This document shows positions 28,607 through 37,547 of a stretch of DNA of 64,000 bases, piece after piece. Numbering within the stretch: the first letter of the stretch is position 1; each line of letters begins with the position of its first letter. Source of the DNA: Prorocentrum cordatum (lineage: Eukaryota > Sar > Dinophyceae > Prorocentrales > Prorocentraceae); NCBI GenBank assembly GCA_963575745.1, contig CAUYUJ010004703.1, forward strand, positions 141,501-205,500, written 5' to 3'. The position numbers were made by a program, and so were the translations under genes. Under the pieces are notes generated by a model. That model saw only the letters and a list, made by a program, of their open reading frames with translations. It did not search any database and was not told where the DNA came from.

Positions 28607-29370
28607 GGTTGAGTACCACCGGCCCTTCAGGGCGTAGGTGGCTTTGGGTGTTTCTTCTTCAGAGCCCCATCCTTCCCCTTCAGGGAGGGGTTTACCATTT
28701 CTGTTCCCTCCCCCTGTTTCTGGGCGTGGGGGCGGCAACCGATTGGAGCGTCCAAGGTGGTCCAAGATGGCTCCAAGAAGCCTTTCGATAGCCCTAGATG
28801 GCCGTCAAGATGACGCGAGTTCGCCCAAGATGGCTCTCAACAATTAACTAAGAGGTCCCAAGACCGCTCAAAGATGGGTTCAAGTAGCTTGGGGACTTCC
28901 TCTTCAGGACGCCCCCAAGATACCAGAATCCGTCTTAAAGAAAATCAGTGGTTGTTGCCTTCTCGCCAATTCGCCTCCGATGGCCGTCCAGGGCTTCAAG
29001 ATCGCTCCAAGCGGGCCCACGAGAGACCCAAGAGGACCTAAGAGGGCTCCAAGAAGGCCTCAATAGCGCCCCAATACCGCCCCACGAGAGCACCGAGAGA
29101 CACTCTCAGGGGCTCTGGAGAGGCAGTACAAATTGAGGCCCCCCTTCTTTGATCGATGTCCTCCAACTTGGTCCCACGGAGACCCCTAAACTCTAAGAGA
29201 ACCCCAAGATGCCCCCGAGGCCCCAAGAGGCTCCTGATAGCCCACGAGAGTTCTCCAAAACGACCTAACATGGCACCAAGAGCCCACCAGGAGACATCCC
29301 AAGCGACTCCCGGATACATCCAAGAGGCCTCGAATTCATTGAGGCTCCCCAAGATATCCTAAAGATGCCA
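28607..29370 (+). repeat. R8 composite: diverged head plus CCAAGATGGC array
   Basis: The head (CGTAGGTGGCTTTGGGTG, then CCCCTTCAGGGAGGGGTTTA) is followed by about 600 bp of CCAAGATGGCTCC/CCAAGAGG units. Confidence 0.75.
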
Positions 29371-29977
29371 CGTTCCCAAGATAAAGCCGCTCCCGTGGCC
29401 ATCGTTCCTGGATGAGTTTGTGGGGATACTTGTTGGTCAACAGGCTCGCGAGGCGGGTCGAAAGCCGTCCGAACACTAGTCGGGCTGCGACTAGGCAGCA
29501 GGAACGAAAAGGCAAGCGAAGCGAGCGAGCAGGCAGCCACTCAGAAGGAGAGCCAAAACCGCGCTTGTGGGGCTACGCGAAGCATAAAAAATTGCAGGGA
29601 CCTAATCTTCAGTGTCCTGGTTCCTGGTGCCCTGGAAACTGTGGCCCACGGTGGGCCACGCCAGGATCGGTACAATTGGTCAGCTTGGGGAAAGCGACAG
29701 GTACCGATACCGCTGCTCCATGGACCTCTCCTGGACTGCGATCTGATTATGATTTCGAGGCGGATCCAGCCGCGGCGACGAGAGCCTCCCAGGAGGCCTC
29801 AGAAGGCAAACATGAGGCCTTTCCTGGAGGCCCGCTGAAGCGAAGAAGAGGAAAGGCCTCCCCTCCCACGATGCCCCGTCAAGGCGACAACGACCCACTG
29901 GTAGCGGGATCGGTACCCTTTGTTCTATCCTCGGAGCAATGGGGCCAGCCAGGATCCGCGCAGGTGGTCAGCTGACT
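29371..29977. other. No gene recognised
   Basis: A 187-codon plus-strand frame (29412-29975) is open but lacks any recognisable motif. It is most likely non-coding. Confidence 0.35.
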
Positions 29978-30210
29978 TGAGCAGGGACCGACCGTCCTGG
30001 CATCCCTGTAGTCCTACCACGAGATGTTCTTAGAACCCAAAACATGTTCGAAAAACAAAAGCACTGTTCTTAGAACATAGCACCGATGGGTTAAAACAAG
30101 ACAGCCCCTGCAAGAAATGTTCTAAGACCCTTTTGTGGAAACCACAAAAGGTGCTTAAAACAATGTTTGGTAGACCTATAGGCACGCCAGGACGCTTCGC
30201 CACTGCTTGA
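29978..30210. repeat. R2 element copy 3 with CTGAC duplication
   Basis: TTGAGCAGGGACCGACCG to GCCACTGCTTGA. CTGAC directly precedes and directly follows the element, consistent with a 5-bp target duplication. Confidence 0.85.
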
Positions 30211-30904
30211 CTGACGTGCCTGGACCTTTCTGGGAGGACGGCCCACCACGCCCCGCCCGCTGCGGGCGGGAAAAGACTTTTTGGAGGAGGAGGAGGAGGA
30301 GGAGGACACGGCCGCAATTTAGAAGGAGAAGGACGGAGGATTTTTTAGGAGGACGCGGATTTGTTTGATCAACTGCGCGGCAGCACCGAACGATCAAAAG
30401 TTCCGCCAAACAGACTGGGAACGCCACTAGAGCCGACCTGCCATGGGCAAACTCACGCAGTGAGCAGCAGCCTGAAAGAGAAAGCAGCCGTGGCGGGAAA
30501 GGAAAATTGACCATGACCGCGGTCGGACCGCCACGGGCTTCCGAAAAACCTTCTCGGAGACCTTCCGAGAAGGCCTCCCGCGAGCCCGCATGCCCTCCGA
30601 GAGGGCGCCCTTGTCGCCGAGGACACCCCTATCGCTATCGCTATCGCTATCGGCTCGATGTCCAGTTGGACGCAGCCGTCCGCGCGGCCGAAGCTACGCG
30701 CGCGCGCCCGAGGCGCGTGGGGGGGGGTCACCCCCCGACACATGCTCCCGCCAGAGGGGCGGGGGCCGAAAAGGACCGAGAAAACGGGCCCAGGAGTTTC
30801 GGGAACGAGGAAGGAGGAAGAGGGGGCTCATTAAAGGCCTGAAGAGGAAGGGAAAAAAAAAACCCGTGACGGCCTGCGCGCAGGCGGCGGCCCGCCGGCG
30901 GCGG
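30211..30904. other. No gene; GGAGGA at 30280-30306 and TATCGC units at 30630-30652
   Basis: Simple repeats and GC-rich DNA downstream of the LINE 3' end. No poly(A) or A-rich tail on the minus strand is visible. Confidence 0.5.
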
Positions 30905-30930
30905 CTCGGTTCGGTCAGGCCTGAACCGAG
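30905..30930 (-). other. Hairpin overlapping the ORF2 stop codon
   Basis: On the minus strand CTCGGTTC (30930-30923) pairs perfectly with GAACCGAG (30912-30905), leaving a 10-base loop that contains the TGA stop (30917-30915). It may be a 3' RNA structure used for template recognition. Confidence 0.5.
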
Positions 30931-33900
30931 TCCTCCCCCCCCTCGCCCTCGAGGGGGCGTCCAGGATGGGGCTGGCGGCCTCCGTGAGCACTGCGGCCGT
31001 CTTGCCGTGGTGGGCGCCTGTCTCGATCGTCTTGGGCCATGTTACGGCCAGATCGGGTCGTCGGATCAGCGGCTGCTGTCCGACCAAGCTGGGGCAGACT
31101 GCCCAAAATGGAGGTGACGAAGTCGTCGAGGGGATTACCGTGGTCCTGGGAGAGGCCGAAGTAGATGGCGTAGAGGCTGCTGGCGTCGTCTATGATGGTC
31201 GGTCGTCTCGTAGCAAGGTTCTCCGTAGCGTAGAGCATCATCTCAGTATTCCACATCACTGACGGACCTGCTGGGGCTGAGGATTGCGCTAGTAGTGCTG
31301 GTACTTCGGCGACGTGAGCCGCGTGGAAGGTGTGGATGGCGAGGCGGGCGTGGTGGTTCGCAATCAATCGGCGTTCGGCTGCCTCACCTCCAAGGTTTAC
31401 TCTGCCCCAGGGGTCCGTGGTCGTTCTGGAAGATGCTGCCGTTCTGTCGGGCGGGTCGCCATCGACTTGGTCGATCCACGTGCTGGGTGAGAGGTTGATC
31501 ATCACTCCAGCAAAGTCGCCTTGTCGTATGTGCTGGTGGAGCGAGTCGAGGGCGTCGTACTGAGATGGGTGGTCGACAGAGTAGAGGTCATCGAAGGTCA
31601 GAGTAACCCGTTCCATCACCATTCCATTGTAGCATAGTCGTTGGTCCGTAGTGTCGAGCAGATCGTTCGGGTGTCTGTCAATGTTGGTGAGGTAAAGCAG
31701 AGATCTGTTTCTGGTCGGTGTCCGAGGGTAGTAGGCTGGTGGTGGTGGTGTAATCGCTGGTACCGTCGGGAAGAATGGCGGTGGTGATGGTGAAAGGTCA
31801 AGGGAGGGTAAGGGAGTGACGTCGGATGCGTGGGCAGGGATAGGGTGGTATAGTTCGGGGCGGCCTCTGCGTTTGTTGTCGGCTATGCTGGCTGCGTAGG
31901 TCGCCTGATTGGTGGCCACGTCCTCTTCCGTGAGGGCAGGCCCTTGTAAATACCACAGGTGCCAAGACCGTCGGCAGCGGGCGACCGTAGTTAGATGCTT
32001 CACGAGCTTGGCGAAGGAGTGGAAGTTCTTGCGGCATATTCTGCACGATGTACCCGATGCCCAGTTTCGCGGATGCTCAGGTCGTCGGTGTTCACGTCCG
32101 ATATGTATTGCCATGCCCTGCTTGGTCTTGGTAACGATTCCACACTCGTAGCAGATGAAGTTGCTGGCGCCGTTGTCGCGTGATGGCGTGGGGTCCGCAC
32201 CAATGGGACCGTCGGGTCTGAGCACCTTGGTCAGCTTGTCGGCGTGGGCGCGGTCTTTGGATGCGCGGATGTAGTTTGTGACAGCCAGGTTGACGGAGTT
32301 GCTGAAGTGCTTCGGCGTGGCGCGTGCCCATGCAAAAACGTCGGAGTCGAGCTTGCTGGTCGTGGGCCAGCGCTGGTCGTCCAGGTATGTGCGCAGGAAG
32401 TCGAAGTCCTGGAAAAGCATGTATGTCCATGAGCCCTTTCTCCGTCGCTGGTTGTCAAGCAGTTGGAGGAGCTGCTGAGGAGCGTATCGTAGAAGCCGTG
32501 GTAAGTATCGCAGCCTTCCAGCAGACTGGTGGTGGTCGAAGTCGGGGATGCCAGTGTAGGCTACTACTTCGGTGGCCGTGAAATGATGAAGCTGCGAGTT
32601 AGCTTTGGGTATTCCAGCTGCCGTGCGATAGGGCTTCGAGTAGGCATTGGAGATGCGCTGGTGGTCAGTCTGGGTCAGTGCTGGCCAGACGTGGTGGTTG
32701 AAGGTTAATGAGGCAGTCGAGAGGGCGTGCACGTACTTGATCTTTGTTTTGCGGGGTAGGCGTCGACGTCGTAGGATTTGCCTCTCAAGAGCTCGTGCCG
32801 AAGCGTCGGTTCGTCGCATGCGATTCTGCACCTCGGGGCCCATGCTGCCGCTGGTGAGGATGGTGCCTAAGAGTCGGTGCTGGTCTGTGATCTGGACCGA
32901 GATCGACATGATGCTCAGCTGGATTGATGTAATGTTCTGCTGTGCAAGCCTACTGCGTGCGACGTTGGATCCCGTCCCGTTAAAGGAGAGGATGACCTTG
33001 GTCTTGTCTGGGTGTGGCTTGAGCCCGTAGGTGAATGCTGTACGGCATAGTCGTTCGGCTGAAGTTCTCGTAATGTCAATGATGTCGGAGTGGCGGGTGG
33101 TCGAGTTGAAGTCGGTGAGGTCATCGACGAAGGACATGTTGGTCAGCTTGCCGCCGTGATGAGGAGCCGTAGAGAAGAGCGGGTTGTCGCAGGGGCGGAT
33201 GTGGTGGCCGCTCTCGCCGTCTTCTGCCCCATCGGTGTCGTCGGCGATGGCCTGAAGCACTAGGGAGAAGTGCATGTTGAAAGCCGCGTCGGAGTATGGC
33301 ACCCCTGGCCTGGTACTAGTGCGAGGGATCACGTATGCGTCGGTGCCCTTAGCGGTCATCCAGTTGGCCGTGTGGTGGTCGGCAACGAGGGCGCAGAGGT
33401 GAGAGTCGTCGACGTGGGCGTTGAGATGTGCTGGACGGCGAAGGCGTTGTCGTAGAGAGGGAAGAAGGCAGATGGGAATCTCGATGTTGTCGATGACGTC
33501 TTCGAGCTCGTCCTCCTGAGTCGGCAGCTGGAAAATGAACTCCCTGATTACCGAATGGAAGGCTTCTTTCAAGTCCAGGAAGAGGATGCTGCCCGTGCGA
33601 GCCTGCGTACGGCAGTCGTCTAAGAAGGTGTAGGCGGTGTGAGTGATGAAGTCAGTCGCCTTGTGAGGGACGGCGCCGCATTGTGTGTCCATAAGCAGGT
33701 CGGGTAAGATGTCGCGGAAGAGGCCTCTCAGGAACTTGCTGTTGATCTTGCCAATAGTGTTGTTCAGGAGGATGCCCCTGTAGGCTTTCTGCAGATGAAG
33801 CTGTCCTTGTCCTTTGGAGAAATGGGTGGAGAAGCCGCCCTTCGCCGAAATGGGCTCCGTCGTCATCAGCTGCATCTTCATCATGATGGGGTGCAGAAGT

Positions 33901-36900
33901 CGGGCCATCTGGCGCGGCGCTGCTCGTGCCATGTCGTCGGTGTTCCCGTCGGGCCCGCCGCGTCTGCCTTTCTTGGCGGCTGCCAGGGCGGATGTCAGGT
34001 TGTGGATGGTCTGGACGTTGTCGATGTGGGGGATCGGCTTAGTGTGCGCAGTCTTGTTGTTGTAGTACTTGACGACGCCTTCGATGTCGGTGTTGATGCC
34101 GTTCTCGATGTTGCCGTAGTATCGAAGGGCGTGCTCCGCGATGGCTTGTGGCGTCGTGAGTGGAGCGCCGTCATCGTCTTGGCGTATTTTGGGAGTCGGA
34201 GTTCTCTTAGGTGTACGGCCGCCGTATGTGAGTAAGGCCCTCACGCTTGCCCATTCCTGCCGAGGGGCATTCCCTGCTGCTGATAATATCATGTTGTCGG
34301 AGAAGCGCTCGAGGTGGGCGTCGCGGTCGTGGTCGAGGCGGTTTCTGAGAGCGCGGTCGGTATCTTGGATGAAGCTCATGTATGAGTCGAAAAGATCAGT
34401 AGTGAAGGTGGTTGTGCAGGAGGTGCTGTCGTGGCGTGGAGCCGTGGTATGGTCGGGGTCCGCGTGGTTGATGAAGAGGATGGTCTTGATCATCAACTTG
34501 GTGTATCCAGGGATGTCCAGGAGGTGGATGACGTCGTCAGGGGACGCTGAAGCCGACTGGTTTGCGATGAGGTGCGCGGTGTATCGGATCCGTCTGCGTG
34601 ATTTCTTGGAGCCAATGCCATTCCTTTTCACTATGCGGATCGTCTTGAGGAGGGTGCGTCGGAATCGAAGAAGCGCGTAGGAGGCCTCGGTAATGTAGGG
34701 CTTGCGGGGGGCATGATGCTGCTTCTTGAAGCTGGCGTAGGCTGCGTCCTTTATCTGATCGACGATGCTCTTAGTATGGTCGTTGAGGTTGGTCTCCCAG
34801 GGAGGGTGTTGGATCTGCTGCAGGCGTCGTTGAAAGTCGTTCTTGGCTGTCTCGGAGTCGAGCTTAGCGATGTCGAGCTTGGGCGTGCCGTGTTGGTAGG
34901 CGGTCTCGACGGTGTAGGCGAGGTTGGCCTTGACAGGGAAGTGGTCGTTCTTGTGTGAGTGGTCGTCTACTGTGTCGATGCCGTACATTACGGACGTGTA
35001 GGAGATGGAGTCGAAGAGCTCGTGGCCAACCACTATGTAGTCCAGTCTGTGCACGTCCTTGCCTGAGTCCCAGGTGTAGTGGTCCTGGCCACCGCTTTTG
35101 AAGGTATTCGCGGCGATGAGAGAGTTACCTTGCAGGACCTTGTGGAAGCGTTCGCCGTTGTCGTCCTCCTTTTGCTTGAAGCCTTGATCGCCGATTGCCT
35201 GGCTGCATAAGCTGCCCGTTCGAGCGTTTGCGTCGATGAAGAAGATGTTGATATTGTGGTTAGAGGTTGCGCACTCGATCATCTCCCAGAAGGTATCCTT
35301 CTCGTGTGGCGTGGCTCGTGAATGTGGTGCATGGGCGACGCAGACTGTGTGTCGAAAGCCTGGGGCTTCGATCCTTACTATGAGGTGCCGAGGGCTGTGC
35401 TCGGTGACAGTGAACTGATCGGGGCGGAAGTAGAGGTCCTTGGCTCCTGCCTTTCCGTACGGCTTGCTGGTGAGTATGTGGAGCTCGCAGCCGAGGTTGT
35501 ACTGGTCGTGGCCCCCTGAGATGACGTGGTAGGCGTACGCGCTCGTGCTGGTGATGTCGTTGCCACTGCGAACTCCCCAGGGCGTGCGGGCTTCCTGGAT
35601 GCCGATCAGGTGGAGGTCCTCCATGTACAGGTTGAGCATAGTCTTTCTGAGCTTGTGGATCTTCTCTTTGCGCCGTCGAGCGCCGAGGCCAGGTTCGCGC
35701 CCTGACTGGATGTTGTAGGTGGCGATGTTGACGTCTATCTCGGTCGAGGTCTTCGTGGTCTTGGCTGGTGTCGAAAGGTGAGCTGTCGTTGCCGTGGTAT
35801 CGATGCGTTGGGCCTTGAGCATCCCAGGTGAAAAGGATGGGTAAGCGTCCTTGGTGTGGTTGTCGGCATCAAGTAGGAATTCCCAGCTGCGCTGAGGGGA
35901 CGCGTTGAGTATGTCGGCCCATTCGGGTTGTGGGTGCGGGTAGTCCTCGATTCGGGCGTAGTTGGCCGCGGCGTCGGCAACTTCGTTCCACGGGTTCATC
36001 TCGTGGGCATGAACGTGACGCAGGTCGACATATTCCTTGACGTGCGAGTACATGATCACCAGTAGCTGCACAAGGTGGGCGTCGCGGTTAGTAAAAGCCT
36101 CCATCCTGGCCAGTTGGATCGCCCCCAGCGAGTCGGAGTGGACCGAAATGCTGTGGTGGATGTCCTTGTGGATGATGTAGGCGAACGCCCAGATGAGCGC
36201 TGTGATCTCGCTGGATGTCGAGGTGGTCTCGTTGTCCGTGAGGTTTTGGATCTCTACGAGGGTGGAGTCGCGGTGCTTGCCGACTATTGCGCCTTGAAAA
36301 GAGAAACCTTCTTCGTCTTCTCCGACGAGTACAACCGACCATCCGTCTTGACCATGTTGGCGTGGGTGTTTGGAGCCGTCGGTGTATAAATACAGGCGAG
36401 AATCTCGTGGAAGCTGTCGGTATGGAAATGTTCGCACCATGTAGTCTGATACCTCGTTGTGGCAACGGTCGGTGAAGTCGAAGGTAAGCCTGGGAGCCTG
36501 AAGTCGTCGAAGGTGCTGGAGTAAGGGCTCCTGTTCGTCGAAGTCGATGTGGTAGAGGATATTGTCGGTCTGCTGGTCGCGGGTGTGAACTTCGCGAGAG
36601 AAACGAACATGCCGTAGCGCCTCGTGGCTCTCCGCATTCGGCAGGTCGGTCTGTCCATGTGGGACCTGGGTAGCGTCAAGGGAGTCAAAAATGGGAGATT
36701 GTGGCCGGCGGGAAGTTGATGTACATGGCCGGCTCAGTGAGTCACAAAATTGTCGGTCTCGATCGCCATCTTGGCCAAAATGGCTAGTGCGTCGATGCCT
36801 TGTTGGTGGCTCTGGTCGTTCTGGCCACAGACGGCCGCACCCCCCCGTGTTGTACTCACAAAGCGATGCGTCCTCTCGAGGCGTAGGCGGTGGCGTCGTC

Positions 36901-37547
36901 ATCGTCGGGAACGACCGTGACTGGGCTTCCGCTGGTGGAGGATGTGAGTCGACATGCTGCCGTCGAGGTTGGGTGGCGGTATCTGGTCGGTCCGCTAGCG
37001 TATGTGGCTCTAGTGTGGGATCTGTGTGAGACAGCCTTCTCGCGCTCCCCAAGCGAGAGGTAGCGGCCGAGGGGATGGTCCACGGTCCACTACTAGGCTG
37101 TAGCATGTTGGGCGGTGTGTGGATTTCCCACATGTCGCCATGCTCGTAAAGATCTGGAGGTGCGCTCTCCCCCACGCGCATGTCGCTAGTGGCTGATGAT
37201 ACGGTAGGTGAAACTTGTGAAGTGTCGTAGGGTTTAGGGGGCTGCCGGAGGCCAAGACAGCCCGCTGCACTTAAGGGGCCCTTAAGTGCAGCGGATCTGC
37301 TCCTCCTTCGGAGGGGCTCCCGGAGGCGCATGACGTCGTCGGCGTAACCACTGCAGGAGTCGGAAGTGCCGTCGTTGCGCTGGTAGTCTTCTGGTATGAT
37401 GCTGGGCCGCTCCCCCTGGGCCAGTTGCCCCCCAGGGGGTGAGGGCCTTGTTAGTTTTTTGGTGAGTTGACCGCGGGGGCTTCCTCGTCGTAGAGGAAGG
37501 CTGGCACACGGTCTCCTGGGTCTGCGAAGCCGTCTCCGATGTCGCAA
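30915..37547 (-). CDS. LINE ORF2: RNase H, EEP endonuclease, reverse transcriptase, zinc fingers
   Basis: 2210 codons from the first Met; if reached by frameshift, translation enters at KKLTRP (about residue 30). RNase H (about 385-530) shows D390 in YLYTDGS, E447, D472 in HSDSLGAI and D525 in EVADAAA. An apurinic-like EEP endonuclease (about 607-877) shows N612 (TYNIQS), E652 (IQEAR), H739, D772/N774 (FIDANAR), D836 (RLDY) and the terminal NDHF (D868, H869). RT (about 1190-1560) shows D1325 (FLDLKEAF), GVPYSDAAFN and FVDD (D1475, D1476). A C2H2 finger (C1799, C1802, H1815, H1820) and a CCHC finger (C1835, C1838, H1851, C1858) follow, then about 350 residues of unassigned tail. All catalytic residues are present. 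In most known LINEs the RNase H domain follows the RT; here it precedes the endonuclease. Confidence 0.9.
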   Translation of the reverse strand: MRHRRRLRRPRRPCASLPLRRGSPRGQLTKKLTRPSPPGGQLAQGERPSIIPEDYQRNDGTSDSCSGYADDVMRLREPLRRRSRSAALKGPLSAAGCLGLRQPPKPYDTSQVSPTVSSATSDMRVGESAPPDLYEHGDMWEIHTPPNMLQPSSGPWTIPSAATSRLGSARRLSHTDPTLEPHTLADRPDTATQPRRQHVDSHPPPAEAQSRSFPTMTTPPPTPREDASLCEYNTGGCGRLWPERPEPPTRHRRTSHFGQDGDRDRQFCDSLSRPCTSTSRRPQSPIFDSLDATQVPHGQTDLPNAESHEALRHVRFSREVHTRDQQTDNILYHIDFDEQEPLLQHLRRLQAPRLTFDFTDRCHNEVSDYMVRTFPYRQLPRDSRLYLYTDGSKHPRQHGQDGWSVVLVGEDEEGFSFQGAIVGKHRDSTLVEIQNLTDNETTSTSSEITALIWAFAYIIHKDIHHSISVHSDSLGAIQLARMEAFTNRDAHLVQLLVIMYSHVKEYVDLRHVHAHEMNPWNEVADAAANYARIEDYPHPQPEWADILNASPQRSWEFLLDADNHTKDAYPSFSPGMLKAQRIDTTATTAHLSTPAKTTKTSTEIDVNIATYNIQSGREPGLGARRRKEKIHKLRKTMLNLYMEDLHLIGIQEARTPWGVRSGNDITSTSAYAYHVISGGHDQYNLGCELHILTSKPYGKAGAKDLYFRPDQFTVTEHSPRHLIVRIEAPGFRHTVCVAHAPHSRATPHEKDTFWEMIECATSNHNINIFFIDANARTGSLCSQAIGDQGFKQKEDDNGERFHKVLQGNSLIAANTFKSGGQDHYTWDSGKDVHRLDYIVVGHELFDSISYTSVMYGIDTVDDHSHKNDHFPVKANLAYTVETAYQHGTPKLDIAKLDSETAKNDFQRRLQQIQHPPWETNLNDHTKSIVDQIKDAAYASFKKQHHAPRKPYITEASYALLRFRRTLLKTIRIVKRNGIGSKKSRRRIRYTAHLIANQSASASPDDVIHLLDIPGYTKLMIKTILFINHADPDHTTAPRHDSTSCTTTFTTDLFDSYMSFIQDTDRALRNRLDHDRDAHLERFSDNMILSAAGNAPRQEWASVRALLTYGGRTPKRTPTPKIRQDDDGAPLTTPQAIAEHALRYYGNIENGINTDIEGVVKYYNNKTAHTKPIPHIDNVQTIHNLTSALAAAKKGRRGGPDGNTDDMARAAPRQMARLLHPIMMKMQLMTTEPISAKGGFSTHFSKGQGQLHLQKAYRGILLNNTIGKINSKFLRGLFRDILPDLLMDTQCGAVPHKATDFITHTAYTFLDDCRTQARTGSILFLDLKEAFHSVIREFIFQLPTQEDELEDVIDNIEIPICLLPSLRQRLRRPAHLNAHVDDSHLCALVADHHTANWMTAKGTDAYVIPRTSTRPGVPYSDAAFNMHFSLVLQAIADDTDGAEDGESGHHIRPCDNPLFSTAPHHGGKLTNMSFVDDLTDFNSTTRHSDIIDITRTSAERLCRTAFTYGLKPHPDKTKVILSFNGTGSNVARSRLAQQNITSIQLSIMSISVQITDQHRLLGTILTSGSMGPEVQNRMRRTDASARALERQILRRRRLPRKTKIKYVHALSTASLTFNHHVWPALTQTDHQRISNAYSKPYRTAAGIPKANSQLHHFTATEVVAYTGIPDFDHHQSAGRLRYLPRLLRYAPQQLLQLLDNQRRRKGSWTYMLFQDFDFLRTYLDDQRWPTTSKLDSDVFAWARATPKHFSNSVNLAVTNYIRASKDRAHADKLTKVLRPDGPIGADPTPSRDNGASNFICYECGIVTKTKQGMAIHIGREHRRPEHPRNWASGTSCRICRKNFHSFAKLVKHLTTVARCRRSWHLWYLQGPALTEEDVATNQATYAASIADNKRRGRPELYHPIPAHASDVTPLPSLDLSPSPPPFFPTVPAITPPPPAYYPRTPTRNRSLLYLTNIDRHPNDLLDTTDQRLCYNGMVMERVTLTFDDLYSVDHPSQYDALDSLHQHIRQGDFAGVMINLSPSTWIDQVDGDPPDRTAASSRTTTDPWGRVNLGGEAAERRLIANHHARLAIHTFHAAHVAEVPALLAQSSAPAGPSVMWNTEMMLYATENLATRRPTIIDDASSLYAIYFGLSQDHGNPLDDFVTSILGSLPQLGRTAAADPTTRSGRNMAQDDRDRRPPRQDGRSAHGGRQPHPGRPLEGEGGEDSVQA
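37412..37439 (-). other. GC-rich stem-loop downstream of the frameshift heptamer
   Basis: On the minus strand CCCCCTGGG pairs with CCCAGGGGG across a 10-base loop, beginning 14 bases after the heptamer. Position and strength suit a frameshift stimulator, though the spacer is a little longer than usual. Confidence 0.5.

Noticed and set aside
30966-37029. Plus-strand open frames opposite LINE ORF2
   Set aside because: Shadow frames of a real minus-strand gene; none has domain motifs.
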